DNA of 64,000 nt from Adiantum capillus-veneris. Lineage: Eukaryota > Streptophyta > Polypodiopsida > Polypodiales > Pteridaceae. Below, piece after piece: positions 10,151 through 20,652 of the stretch. The stretch is taken from the NCBI GenBank assembly GCA_014529385.2, contig CM043963.1, forward strand, positions 63,540,469-63,604,468. The letters are read 5' to 3'. A program made the position numbers and the translations under genes. The notes below the pieces were generated by a model that saw only the letters and a list, made by a program, of their open reading frames with translations, was not told the origin of the DNA and made no database searches. Within the stretch, counting starts at the first letter, position 1; each line of letters opens with the position of its first letter.

Positions 10151-10369
10151 TTCCCACACGTGGCTAGAGGCGGTTCGCATGCAGTGGAAAAGCTTATGCT
10201 GGGTGCTACTGCTCATGCTAAGTACTAATGGCTTATGCAATCAGAGGGTATGCCATAGTCCATCTTTTTCCGGCCACTATGGCATAGATACAATAACTAT
10301 GTCAGACTTTGTAAATAATTAATGTATTTACGAGAAAAGAATTATCTAATTAGTTGTGTACACATCAGA

Positions 10370-10374
10370 ATAGA
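10370..10374. repeat. Left target-site duplication ATAGA
   Basis: ATAGA directly precedes the 5' LTR and is repeated at 17766-17770 directly after the 3' LTR. Confidence 0.9.
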
Positions 10375-10585
10375 TGTTGCTAATTGGACTATTTTCTTAT
10401 TTTTAATGATTAATCTCTTTTTTTTAGGATATTTCATTATGTGCACTAAGAACTGTTAAAAGATTGTAGCTACACGAACTGCCATCAAGAACGGACAACT
10501 CTGATGTGTCATTTGATGGGTGACGGTAAACATCGCGTAGGAGTTTCCGTAAGTTCGGTGGAAAGGACCGGGTTACGAGTGCCCC

Positions 10586-10618
10586 TGATGCGTCACATGA
10601 TGGGTGACGGGTGCATCA
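10586..10618 (+). promoter_or_regulatory. Imperfect palindrome with GTCAC and GTGAC half-sites
   Basis: The segment starts TGATGCGTCAC and ends GTGACGGGTGCATCA, so both arms carry a TGACG/CGTCA core. It is conserved in the other LTR at 16645-16677. This arrangement resembles bZIP (TGACG) sites and may be an enhancer. Function is inferred. Confidence 0.4.
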
Positions 10619-11116
10619 GTAAGGGGGCATCCCGTAGACTAAGGAGGAAATCCGAACTGAGTAAGAAAATACGCGTAAGAACGCAAGCACAAGAATAAAG
10701 ATTGGGTTCAATGAAGCTTTTTACGAAAAGAAGGAACAGTCGCGGGATGACAAATGTTTTCCCACGAGGAGTCTATGTCTGCATTGCATCTGTGTCGTGT
10801 CCTGCACCCGGGGACGCCTGAAATGTGTCCGTGTAGCATTATTTTAACTAACTGAGTGAGTTTTTAAAGTTTGAACAGGTTCACACTTTATTTTATAAAG
10901 TGGCCGGCCACTTTAAAGTGACCAACCCTTTTATTAATAAAATAAAGCAAGCAAGGCCCTTATAAAAAAAACAGCGCTAAAACCAAGGCAAGGGGCTGAT
11001 TTGCGATCTCTCTCTCCTCTCTCTAAAAAGCGCCAAGCCCAACGATCTCTCTCTCTCCTCTCTCTAGGGCGCCAGGGCTCGGCTTTTCGGCTCTATTCCC
11101 GCCGGGTACCAGACCC

Positions 11117-11123
11117 TATAAAA
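11117..11123 (+). promoter_or_regulatory. LTR TATA box
   Basis: CCCTATAAAAGGG in the 5' LTR, identical in the 3' LTR at 17177-17183. Transcription should start about 30 bp downstream, near 11150. Confidence 0.7.
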
Positions 11124-11534
11124 GGGTAGCCAGCGTTTCAGTTTCACGAGCCGGAAGCAGCAGAAAAGCACTAGCGCTAGGATTCTGGAGCAGAGACTGG
11201 CGACGGAATTTGCAAGTGTTCGCGTGACGACTGAGTACGGAGGTCGACTCTCCGAGCAAGGAGCGACAGGTATAAGGTGTTGATACGCATTGAGAATTGT
11301 TGCTCTGCGTGGTTTGTTTTGCAAGAATCTCCCATCTTACGGGAAGGCCCTTCACGGGAAGTACGGCTTCACGCCTAAGTCCCTTACGGGAAAGTACAGC
11401 TTCGCGCCTAAGTCCCTTATGGAAAGTAACGGCCTTGTGTCCAAGCCCTTTACGAGAAAGCACGACCTTCAGGTCTAAGATTACAGACGGAGGGGTTTCC
11501 TCGGGTTCTCGTGCTTGTATAAGAATTCTCCTTG

Positions 11535-11540
11535 AATAAA
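11535..11540 (+). terminator. LTR polyadenylation signal
   Basis: AATAAA, conserved in the 3' LTR at 17596-17601, where it would act in the genomic transcript. A similar AATAAA-like box precedes the GGGGGACCAGCCCATC block in the older LTR near 19060. Confidence 0.5.
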
Positions 11541-11679
11541 AGAATACTCTTAACGGGGGGGGACCAGCCCATCTTCAAGTCCCCAATACTGTGTCGATCT
11601 TCTCCCTTCTCTCATGTTTTCAAAGAATTATAATTTTCAGATTTTCTAAGTGCTCGTGTACGCTCCCGTTTTGTGACAG

Positions 11680-11691
11680 TGGTATCAGAGC
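11680..11691 (+). other. Primer-binding site (tRNA-iMet type)
   Basis: TGGTATCAGAGC, one base after the 5' LTR. Confidence 0.9.
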
Positions 11692-11748
11692 TCGGACTCC
11701 TCTGTTTCTCTGAAAAGAAGGACGATTCCGGGAAGAACGGGAAGAACC

Positions 11749-13179
11749 ATGTCTAGCCAAGGGAGAAGCGTTGAAGAGGAGCTTCAACAAGTGCAAGCTC
11801 AGCTTGCGGAGCTGCAACAAATCTTACTGTTGCCAGACGTCCAAAAGCTTTTGGGCGGAATGAAGAAAACGAATGGAACTGATGCAGCCAAGCATCCAGA
11901 CAACACTGTTGGCGTGAGACCACAAGAGGCAAGAGAAGAAGAACGTGCCGAGGTGCACAAAGGATCTTCGGATCGGAATGAACGGCCTACTTCAAGGAAA
12001 GGCCAGGAAAAAGCGCTCTCTTTGCTAGACGAGAGCAAGGACATCTCTATCTCATCTCCATCTTACTCTCTTGATTATACTTCTACTTCTCGATCATCTC
12101 GTCAGGAGAAGGAAGCCGCTACTACTACTACCCTACATCAGCCTAAAGATAAGCCTCGATTCAAAAAGCATGGTCGCAAGTCTCAACATCGCATGAGAGT
12201 CTTCAAATCAGGCGACAAGGACATCAAGTTCGAAACCTACAACGGACGGAGAGACACCTCCAAAGCACTGTCCTTCATCAAACAGTTTGAAGTCGCCTTT
12301 ACCAACGGGCACTTCACAGAAAAATCCAAATTACACCATGTGGGGATGCATCTCAAGGAAACGTCAAGTAATTGGTGGTTAGCCAAGATTCTGAAAGGTT
12401 CTCACGCCAGAACTTGGGAGAGCTTCAAATCTGAATTTTATGAACAATTTCTTCCGCCTGACTTCGAGCAAGACATACGGAAGGAATGGGACTGGCTTGC
12501 CCAGAAGGAACATGAAAGAGTAACGACTTATGTGGACAAGTATTGGTCGGTTCTTCTGAAGGTCACTCCCTTCATGAAGATTGCCGACGAGGAAAAGAAA
12601 AGAAACTTCGAAGCGGGTCTCCAACCGCAACTTCGAAAGAGTATGAAGGTGTATCCGCATGATACTCTTCAAAGGATGATGGAGTCAGCAATCATTGCTG
12701 AGGATTTGCACTCAACTGGGACGCCCAGAAAGATGGAGCATAGCACTTACCGTGCAAGACAAAGAGGGGTCTACGATGACCATGGGGGCCAAGGAAGAAA
12801 ACGTCCTCCATCTAGAGACGATGATCATTCTAAGAAGCCAGAGGGCACTGGCAAGCGAACTAAGTATCTTTCTCCTACTCAACTTCAAACTTTCAGAGAG
12901 GAAGAAAGATGCTTCTATTGTGGCGAGAAAGGACATATGAAACCGGACTGCCCGCTAAAGCAGCAACGGCAAGAGCAAGCCTCTATGAGGCAAGAGAAAG
13001 CAAGGAAGGAACCCGCACCACCAAGCTCGAACTCAATTCCAGATATTCAAGGAAACACAGAAACGGAGAAAGGGAAGCGCCAACTTCTGAAGGGCTGGGG
13101 GTCTTTGAATAACCAGCGAGTATTGATTCTTTATGATCCAGGATCCACAGATAACTTCATCTCCCTGGATATTGCATAA
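11749..13179 (+). pseudogene. gag: Chromovirus gag with start of protease
   Basis: This is a 476-codon frame starting at the first ATG after the primer site (MSSQGRSVEEELQQVQ). It has an N-terminal Gln/Glu-rich coiled coil (about residues 5-40), a charged linker, and the retrotransposon capsid domain (about 160-330) with FETYNGRRDTSKALSF, SNWWLAK and RTWESFKSEFYEQFLP. A zinc knuckle CFYCGEKGHMKPDC (about 385-398) binds nucleic acid. The last 40 codons already belong to protease: LYDPGSTDNFIS contains the catalytic Asp-x-Gly, with Pro where Ser is usual. The frame ends at TAA 13177-13179, but the same frame continues as protease at 13183, so the stop looks like a point mutation within a once single gag-pol polyprotein. 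Confidence 0.9.
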
Positions 13180-13182
13180 CGT

Positions 13183-13740
13183 TTGTGCCTTACACCGGCT
13201 CAGCTTGGCACACCGGTTACATCCGGATCGGCATTCGAGGGGTTGACAACCAATGCAACTCCCGTGCAAGGACAGCTCAATCTTCGGATTGGCGAGTACA
13301 AGGACCGCGAATCATTTTTGATGGCACCCATCGAGGGATGTGATATCATCTTGGGTATGCCATGGCACTTCCACATGACACCTATTCCCGATTATGTGGA
13401 AAAGACCCTCACTTTTGATCATGGGGGTAAGAAAATAAAGATTCAAGATGATGCAAGAGATTGGCAGTTCCCAATTGTAAGCCATATCTCCATTAAGAAA
13501 GAAATGAAGAAGTGTGTTTCTGCTTACTTGATTTTTGCACGTGAAAAGGATAAAACTAGTAGGGACTCTCTCTCTAGTCTGGAAATTAAGCGTCTTCAAT
13601 TTATTGAAAAGTACAAGGATTGTTTCACGGAAACACTTCCTGACGAACTCCCTCTGGTACGCCCGGAAGATCACCGCATAGATCTCATACCGGGTAGCTC
13701 GCCTCCCAATCAACCCCCTTATCGGGTGAGTTGCTCAGCA
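13183..13740 (+). pseudogene. pol: Chromovirus protease C-terminal part and RT linker
   Basis: In frame with gag beyond the TAA, this reads through the hydrophobic flap region to DIILGMPWHFHMTP. This is the I-L-G-M-x-W signature that closes the gypsy aspartic protease. It continues to the conserved acidic lead-in of RT (FTETLPDELPLVRPEDHRID, then LIPGSSPPNQPPYRVS). Near 13730-13742 the meaningful frame shifts to that of the RT at 13751, so a small indel separates protease from RT. Only protease plus the N-terminal RT tail could be made from this frame. Confidence 0.85.
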
Positions 13741-13742
13741 AG

Positions 13743-15268
13743 AGGAAATTTTGAAGCAAGTCAACAAGCTTCTAGAGAAAGGGTTAGTACGGCCCAGTGC
13801 TTCACCCTACTGCTCTCCAGTTCTACTGGTGAAGAAGAAAGATGGCACGTTTCGAATGTGCATAGACTATCGGTCTTTAAACAAGATCACAATCAAGAAT
13901 CGCTTTCCGATCCCTCGGATTGATGATATACTTGATAAGTTGCAGGGTGCAAGTGTCTTTAGTCGCATAGCCTTAAAGAGTGGGTATCATCAGATACGGA
14001 TCTCCCCTGAGGACGTCCATAAGACTGCTTTCAGCATAACCTTTGGACTATATGAATTTTTGGTAATGCCTTTCGGCTTGACCAATGCTCCTGCGACGTT
14101 CAATTGCATGATGGACCGCATTTTCAGCCCGTATCGAGCTTTTACGAGAGTATTCTTTGACAACATACTCATCTTCTCTAAGTCAAAAGAGGAACATTGG
14201 AAGCACTTCGACTTAGTGTTTCAAGACTTGCGAAAGCATGAGTTGCATGTGAATGCAAAGAAGAGCGAGTTCTTTCTCTCTGAGATACACTATCTCGGCC
14301 ATATAGTCTCTCACAATAAAGTGAGTATGGATCCTGCCAAGATCCGAGTGGTAGAAGATTGGCCTATTCCCACTACGGTACATGATGTACGTAGCTTTCT
14401 GGGATTATGTTCATATTATCGAAGGTTTGTCCGAGGATTTGCTCATGTAGCAGGACCACTTCATGATTTGACAAAGAAGAAGATTCCTTTCAGATGGGGA
14501 TCGAGACAACAAGGAGCTTTTGATCAGCTCAAGTACTTGCTAAGCCATGGACCTATTTTGATAGTGCCTGACTTAAGGAAACCATTTGAGGTTCACTGCG
14601 ATGCTTCAGGCGATTGCATCGGGGCAGTGTTAAACCAAGAAGGCCATGCAATGACATACGAAAGCAGACGGCTTAAGGATGCAGAGTTGCATGCATCAAT
14701 CTACGAAAAGGAACTCTCGGCTATGATTCACGCCTTATCCAACTGGAAGCACTATCTTCTAGGAGCGGATTTTGTGATCAAGACTGATCACCAGAGTTTG
14801 CGGTATTTTCTCAGGCAAAGGAAACTATCTGAGAAGCAGATGAGGTGGGCAAACTTTTTGTCTATGTTTCACTTCCAGATCCTTCACACGGCTGGGAGTA
14901 AGAATGTAGTCGCAGACGCATTGTCTAGGCGGCCAAGGGTGAACGCTATCACTTCGGTGTATCACCAAGAATTAGAAGCACTACCGGATTTGTATCCGAA
15001 TTATCCAAACTTCTCCACCATTTGGGGAAAGCTACATCGTGGAGAGAATGAGTTTCCCTATTCCATTCGGGACGGTTATCTCTACCACCATCAGGCCATA
15101 TGTGTGGCGGAACCATTAAGAAAGAAGATCATGGATGAAGCACACGCTTCGCCTTATGCGGGTCATCGGGGTATTCTCCCTACAACCTTAGCAATGAAAA
15201 GCTATTTCTTTTGGCCTAGCCTTAAAGCAGACATTGATAAGTATGTCAGGGAATGCTTGGTTTGCTAA
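13743..15268 (+). pseudogene. pol: Chromovirus reverse transcriptase, RNase H and integrase zinc finger
   Basis: The frame encodes RT fingers and palm ([35 protein letters not shown]), a thumb/connection, RNase H (VHCDASGDCIGAVL, YEKELSAM, KTDHQSLRYF, ADALSRRP, with all four D-E-D-D acids present) and an H-H-C-C integrase finger (HASPYAGH ... CLVC). Two catalytic RT positions are lost. The motif usually reading F-S-K-I-D-L is SRIALKSGY, so its Asp is Ala. The Y/F-x-D-D box reads FFDN, so its second Asp is Asn. Polymerase activity is therefore not expected. The frame ends at TAA 15266-15268 directly after CLVC, while homology continues in the same frame. Confidence 0.9.
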
Positions 15269-15577
15269 AAAGTGAAGTATGATCAGCATAAGACGCCTGG
15301 GTTGCTACAACCTTTGCCTGTGCCTAATGAACCTTGGGAAAGTATTGCCATGGACTTCATCATGGACCTCCCTAGAACTCAGATTGGAAATGACGCAATC
15401 TGGACCATTGTGGACAGGTTTAGCAAGCAAGCACACTTTATACCAGTCAAGAAAACGATAAAAGCAGATCATATGGCTAGGGTCTTTCTAGCACAGATCT
15501 TTAAGCATCACGGAATGCGTAAGTCTATTGTGAGCGATCGAGATCCTCGCATGACAGGAAATTTTTGGCGTGCCTTG
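15269..15577 (+). pseudogene. pol: Chromovirus integrase core, first part
   Basis: In frame with the RT/RNase H frame beyond the TAA. It contains AMDFIMDLPRTQIGNDAIWT (first catalytic Asp), DRFSKQAHFIPVKKT and SIVSDRDPRMTGNFW (second catalytic Asp), as in the D-D-35-E core of gypsy integrases. A small deletion near 15575 shifts the frame. Confidence 0.88.
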
Positions 15578-16422
15578 ATAATCTTGGTACAACGCTGAAT
15601 TTTTCATCTGCCTACCATCCTCAAATGGACGGGCAAAGTGAGGTAGCCAATTCCACAGTATTGGATATGTTAAAAGCTTATGTGTCAAACCGGCAATCTG
15701 ACTGGGAGAAATATTTGCCTCTTGTCGAGTATGCGTATAACAATACCATACACTCATCGACGGGGAAAGCACCTTTTGAGATTCTCTATGGTAAGCCTTT
15801 TCTTCCACCGATCCTTTTAACTAAGGATAAGATCTTTGCAGCGGATGAATTTGTCCAGGACTTGGACATAGCCTACAGGCAAGTTAGGAGAACTATTCTA
15901 CGCTCTCAAGAAAAGCATAAGAAAGCTGCAGACAAGCACAGAAGGAATCTAGACTTAACAGTCGGACAGTTAATCTTACTCAAGTTTGAGAAGGCAAGAC
16001 TTAAGAAACAAGCGTCTCATAAGGGGAAAGTGGTAAAACTTTCTACCCGTTATTATGGGCCGTTTAAGATCACTGAGCGAGTAAATGATGTCACTTTCCG
16101 ATTAGAGCTACCGCCTAATTGGAAGATCCATAATGCTTTCCATGTCAGTTTACTCCGGCCGTATGTGGGACCGCCTCCGAGCCAGCCTAGCCCTGAGGAA
16201 CCTCTTGAGGTTGAGGAAACAGAAGAAATACTCCAACCGGAGCAAATAGTAAGTCATCAGGAGCGGTCTCTCAAATCCGGAAAGATAACACGGAAGTATT
16301 TGGTTAAGTTTAAGAACTATTCAAATCTAGATGCTCAGTGGATGACACAGGAGGAATTAGCAGCTTATCCCGAGATACTAGAGGTATATGTCCCAGCACT
16401 ACAGTTGAGGTCAACTGTTTAG
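15565..16422 (+). pseudogene. pol: Chromovirus integrase C-terminus with chromodomain
   Basis: After the frameshift it reads NLGTTLNFSSAYHPQMDGQ followed by SEVANS, which carries the catalytic Glu. It continues through LVEYAYNNTIHSSTGKAPFE and the GPFKI / IHNAFHVSLLRPY module typical of gypsy integrases. The last about 60 residues (from EILQPEQIV, through TRKYLVKFKNYSNLDAQW) match a chromodomain, which in chromoviruses guides integration by binding histone marks. Two aromatic cage-like positions appear as Tyr and Trp. The stop lies 12 bp before the 3' LTR. Confidence 0.88.
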
Positions 16423-16427
16423 AAGCC

Positions 16428-16434
16428 AGAGGGA
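16428..16434 (+). other. Polypurine tract
   Basis: AGAGGGA adjoins the TG of the 3' LTR. It is the expected plus-strand priming site. The wider tract AGAAGCCAGAGGGA is interrupted by two C. Confidence 0.6.
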
Positions 16435-17765
16435 TGTTGCTAATTGGACTATTTTCTTATTTTTAATGATTAATCTCTTTTTTTTAGGATATTTTATTAT
16501 GTGCACTAAGAACTGTTAAAAGATTGTAGCTACAAGAACTGCCATCAAGAACGGACAACTCTGATGTGTCATTTGATGGGTGACGGTAAACATCGCGAAG
16601 GAGTTCCGTAAGTTCGGTGGAAAGGGCCGGGTTACGAGTGCCCCTGATGCGTCACATGATGGGTGACGGGTGCATCAGTAAGGGGGCATCCCGTAGGCTA
16701 AGGAGGAAATCCGAACTGAGTAAGAAAATACGCGTAAGAATGCAAGCACAAGAATAAAGATGGGTTCAATGAAGCTTTTTACGAAAAGCAGGAACAGTCG
16801 CGAGAGGACAGATGTTTTCCCGCGAGGAGTTTGTGTCTGCATTGCATCTGTGTCATGTCCTGCACCCGGGGACGCCCGGAATGTGTCCGTGTAGCATTAT
16901 TTTAACTAACTGAGTGAGTATTAAAGTTTGAACAAGTTCACACTTTATTTTATAAAGTGGCCGGTCACTTTAAAGTGACCAGCCCTTTTATTAATAAAAT
17001 AAAGCAAGCAAGGCCCTTATAAAAAAAACCAACGCTAAAACCAAGGCAGGGGGCTGATTTGCGATCTCTCTCTCCCCTCTCTCTAAAAAGTGCCAAGCCC
17101 AGCGATCTCTCTCTCTCCTCTCTCTAGGGCACCAGGGCTCCGCTTTTCGGCTCTATTCCCGCCGGGTGCCAAACCCTATAAAAGGGTAGCCAGCGTTTCA
17201 GTTTCAAGAGCCGGAAGCAACAGAAAAGCACTAGCGCTAGGATTCTGGAGCAGAGACTGGCGACGGAATTTGCAAGTGTTCGCGTGACGACTCAGTACGA
17301 AGGTCGACTCTCCGAGCAAGGAGCGACGGGTATAAGGTGTTGATACGCATTGAGAATTGTTGCTATGTGTGGTTTGTTTTGCAGGAATCTCCCGTCTTAC
17401 GGGAAGGCCCTTCATGGGAAGTACGGCTTCACGCCTAAGTCCCTTACGGGAAAGTACGGCTTCGCGCCTAAGTCCCTTACAGGAAGGAACAGCCTTGTGC
17501 CCAAGCCCTTTACGGGAAAGCACGACCTTCGGGTCTAAGATTACAGAACGAAGGGGTTTCCTCGGGTTCTCGTGCTTGTATAAGAATTCTCCCTGAATAA
17601 AAGAATACTCTTAACGGGGGGGAACAGCCCATCTTTTGGTCCCCAATACTGTGTCGATCTTCTCCCTTCTCTCATGTTTTCAAAGAATTATAATTTTCAG
17701 ATTTTCTAAGTGCTCGTGTCTTTTCAGATTTTCTAAGTGCTCGTGTACGCTCCCGTTTTGTGACA
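16435..17765 (+). repeat. 3' LTR of the chromovirus (1,331 bp)
   Basis: Same ends as the 5' LTR. It is 27 bp longer because of a direct duplication (17694-17720 and 17721-17747) containing TTTTCAGATTTTCTAAGTGC, present once in the 5' LTR. It carries a GGTCACTTTAAAGTGACC palindrome (about 16963-16980) where the 5' LTR has one base difference. Confidence 0.93.
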
Positions 17766-17770
17766 ATAGA
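17766..17770. repeat. Right target-site duplication ATAGA
   Basis: Exact match to 10370-10374. Confidence 0.9.
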
Positions 17771-19112
17771 TCTAGCAGTTCTGGGGCCTCAGGTGCGCCC
17801 AAATTTGGGCCAGTGCACCTCAGGGAGACCCTAGCAGAAAATACCCTGAAGCCCTAGTGATTGGGAAATCGAGTCTTTAATGAAGGGGTAGATAGTAGCC
17901 TCAAATTTCAGGCTCAGAAAATTACGCGTGCTAGTGCAAGCACAGGAATGAGATGGGGTCCTTAGAATAATAACCCTAAGGCCTGAATTATTTTACGACC
18001 TTAGGATAAGTTAGTTAAAGTATTTTTAAATTGTTTATGCTGGACCAAATGGCCGGACAAGTGCGAACAGGTAATGCCAGAGCAATGCTGGTACGGCATT
18101 GCGCTAGGGTGCAGGTAACAGTTTCATTGGATTGCATCTATGTGTGCAGTTGTGGTTCAATTTGCACATTTCATTAATAGTTTGTGAGCTTTTAAAAGTG
18201 AAAGTTGAAGGGTTTTTAAGTATTAAGTAAGTGTGCCAAGTGCCACACTTACCAATGCAAACTAACTCTCTCTCACTCTCACTCTCACCCTATCTCTCTT
18301 TCTAGCGCCCCCTTCCCCTGATGGCTATTTAGGAGCCCGCCCTCCCCCATTTTCAGTGTTGGCAATGCTCCTACCCCCCCCCCCCCTATTGTGAGTATGC
18401 TCTACGCATTGGAGCCCTCCATGGAAGCTTGAGAGCAACCCCTTGCGACATATGTGGTGGCCTCGTGCTCCCATTGTCTAGAACAAGGGTTCTCATAACC
18501 ATAGCCAGCTTTTGGTGAAGTTTCATCGCGAGAAGTTGCAGCAGGCACTCTCTTCGTAGAGAGTGGTGGCTGTAAATTCTCTGTTTTCAGCCATTAATTA
18601 CCTCCTTTAGGGTGAATTTCAGCAAAATACATATAGAATCTAGTTCTTCTCTACCTACACTACGCGTACACCAAGTTTCGTGCAATTCCATCGCGGAAAA
18701 GGTCTCTACTTCGGCTTTGGAAGGTGCTCAGGTAACATTTTCGGGTTATGTGCAGAAAATTGCAGCAAGCATGTGTGCGTGCATTTTGCATGTTTCTCCC
18801 TTGTGTTTGTTGCAGGAATGATTATGCATAAAGGGACTCAGTTAGCGGAAGGTAGACTCTCATTTTCGAGAGCTTCCCCGTTGAGTTTTGTGGAAGAGAC
18901 CCTCGTTTTCGAGAGCTTCCCAAAATCTCATAGTAGAGGGAAAATCCTCTCAGTATTCAGAGAGTAGCTTTCGCACTCTCTCAGTCAGAATCAAAAAAGA
19001 AAGAATAGAGGACGGGCTATTGCCCCATTCTGGTGCTTGTAAAGATTCTCCCTTAGTAATAAAGATAATCTCTTTATGGGGGGGACCAGCCCATCTTTTG
19101 GTCCCCAATGAA

Positions 19113-19188
<76 letters not shown>

Positions 19189-19236
19189 TTTGAAGTACAA
19201 TTAAAAGTCAGTTTACGCTTCTGTATTTTTGTGACA
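17771..19236 (+). repeat. Older LTR of a related chromovirus family
   Basis: Blocks shared with the intact LTR appear in order: AAAATTACGCGTGCTAGTGCAAGCACAGGAATGA (compare 10665), ATTATTTTACGACC, an AATAAAGATAATCTC polyadenylation region, GGGGGGACCAGCCCATCTTT at about 19079 and a terminal TTTTTGTGACA at 19236. The intact element probably inserted into its 5' part, since ATAGA joins straight into this sequence. It contains a (C)n run near 18371-18385, a (TC)n tract and the repeated TTTTCGAGAGCTTCCC (about 18864 and 18905). Confidence 0.6.
19115..19185. repeat. (TC)n microsatellite inside the older LTR
   Basis: About 35 TC units, inserted between the GGTCCCCAAT block and the LTR end; the intact LTR has only short CT-rich sequence there (TCGATCTTCTCCCTTCTCTC). 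Confidence 0.9.
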
Positions 19237-20640
19237 GATACTGTCACCAGCGTGTGACTACTATCTATCCTTTTTGTTGATTTCTTTCTTATTATCTATT
19301 TACTTTCACTTTTTGGAAACACCCCTCGGGAAATCTAACTGCCCTGCATTGCATAGCTAGTGTGGAACTGTTCAGAGGGAGTCCAGGCCTGAGGGCAAGA
19401 GAGCACTAAAGTTGGACAAGGACTATGGTTAGCCAAGTGGGGTCATTGACTAGCCAAAGTGGAATCCTTTGCTACAGAGGCTACATTTCAGTTCTGGATG
19501 TGGCCGCAGTGTACAAAGAGGGTCGGATGACCTAGAAAGATACAATGGCAGCATCTCCTAAAATTTAGGGAACTGCTATTTTGGGACCTGAAAATGTGTT
19601 GGCGTCATTACCTCCGGAATGACAAAGGGAACATTTTCTTACTCTGCAGTGAAGTCAACTGGGCAACCGGTTGGGATATTTTTAGGCGGCAACCCCGAAA
19701 CGGGAAAATGCTTATAAATGTGCCAAGTGGCACCTTTTGGTGCACTTGCCTCATGCAACAAGAAGTGGCGCTGAATTTAGGAGGGGGAGAGCCTCATTTT
19801 CAGTTTTTGTCACAGGTTAAGAGCTATGGAGTGCTTGCTTTCCCTCTTATGCACAGTGCGGTGCCAGGAGTGATGCCCTGCACGCTACGCACTGCCCTCT
19901 CTCTCCCCTTTGGCAGTATGTTATGCCCCTCTAGTGGGCTCTTCATTTGACCAATGTACAGTTGTGTGGGTTCATGCACGATTGCCGAGGCAAGAGCCTC
20001 TTGTACAGGTACTGGATTAGCTAGCGGCTAATCCCCCCACAGGTACAGGTGAATTCGGAGAGGTTTCACGCCAGAAATCTCGTCCGATTCAAAGGGCAAG
20101 TAGCCCTACAAGTGCGGGAGCTCGAGGACTTGCTACGGATGCGACCGGCACGCGAAACGGAGCCCGAAACAGTGAATTACAGCCTGCTGTGTATTTTTGT
20201 AGGTTTAGGGTTTTGGCCCTAAACGGACCCTAATACCCCCAGGAGGTTCGAGGACGCAAGGGGACCGCTGTACAGGTGATCTGGCGCATTTTCAGGGCTG
20301 AAAACAGAGAATTCAGCGTGCTGCAGATTCTCGCCAGGTTTTGCAAAGTGCCCGTATGCGTCGGGAAAGTCGACCAATGCGTGGGAATACTGACCGTGAA
20401 GGGTTCTAGTACAATTATGCTGCCGAAATCGGGCTGGAACAGTGGAAATTCAGCCGAGTTTGTGCAGGGCAGCTTGTAGGGAACCACAACGTTTATTCCC
20501 TCTTTTGAACAATAAAGAAATACCGAAAGCGGCGCCTAAGTTAGGGGCCAATCTGGTGTCTGTCTACTCATACAGGTGCAATCTAGCAGCCTGTATTCCT
20601 CTCCCCTTTGTTGTGTCTTGAAAGTATAGGTAAAATAGAC
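19237..20640. other. Degenerate internal or LTR-like sequence
   Basis: No recognisable protein domain. There is no good primer site after 19236. Around 20510-20560, AATAAAGAAATACC is followed by GGGGCCAATCTGGTGTCTGTC, which resembles the polyadenylation and terminal part of the chromovirus LTRs and suggests a further LTR remnant ending near 20620. A short open stretch of about 59 codons (about 20042-20220) is not assignable. Confidence 0.35.
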
Positions 20641-20652
20641 GACTAATAATGG

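Larger units (their letters stand above)
10375..11678 (+). repeat. 5' LTR of the chromovirus (1,304 bp)
   Basis: It begins TGTTGCTAATTGG and ends TTTTGTGACA. It contains two imperfect TGATG...GGGTGACGG blocks (from 10502 and 10586), a 16-bp palindrome near 10899 (AAGTGGCCGGCCACTT), CT-rich tracts, a TATAAAA box at 11117-11123, four imperfect units of about 33 bp (11347-11479) and AATAAA at 11535-11540. Confidence 0.93.
10375..17765 (+). mobile_element. Full-length Ty3/gypsy chromovirus
   Basis: A 7,391-bp element has two LTRs (10375-11678 and 16435-17765), a perfect 5-bp target-site duplication, a tRNA-iMet primer site, gag-protease-RT-RNase H-integrase in gypsy order and a C-terminal chromodomain. 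The LTRs differ at roughly 18 positions over their first 470 bp by eye (about 3-4%), so it is the youngest recognisable insertion in the window but not recent. At least two premature stops, two frameshifts and two catalytic RT substitutions make it non-autonomous. It sits beside, and probably within, an older related LTR at 17771-19236. Confidence 0.93.

Noticed and set aside
11116-11539. Small frames with repeated KGLRREAVLSRKG-like units in the chromovirus LTR, repeated near 17176-17596
   Set aside because: They lie wholly within LTR non-coding sequence. The apparent protein repeats reflect the 33-bp nucleotide repeats of the LTR.
11799-13713. Minus-strand frames of up to 133 codons across gag and protease
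   Set aside because: They are antisense shadows of the plus-strand gag-pol, which has the recognisable domains.
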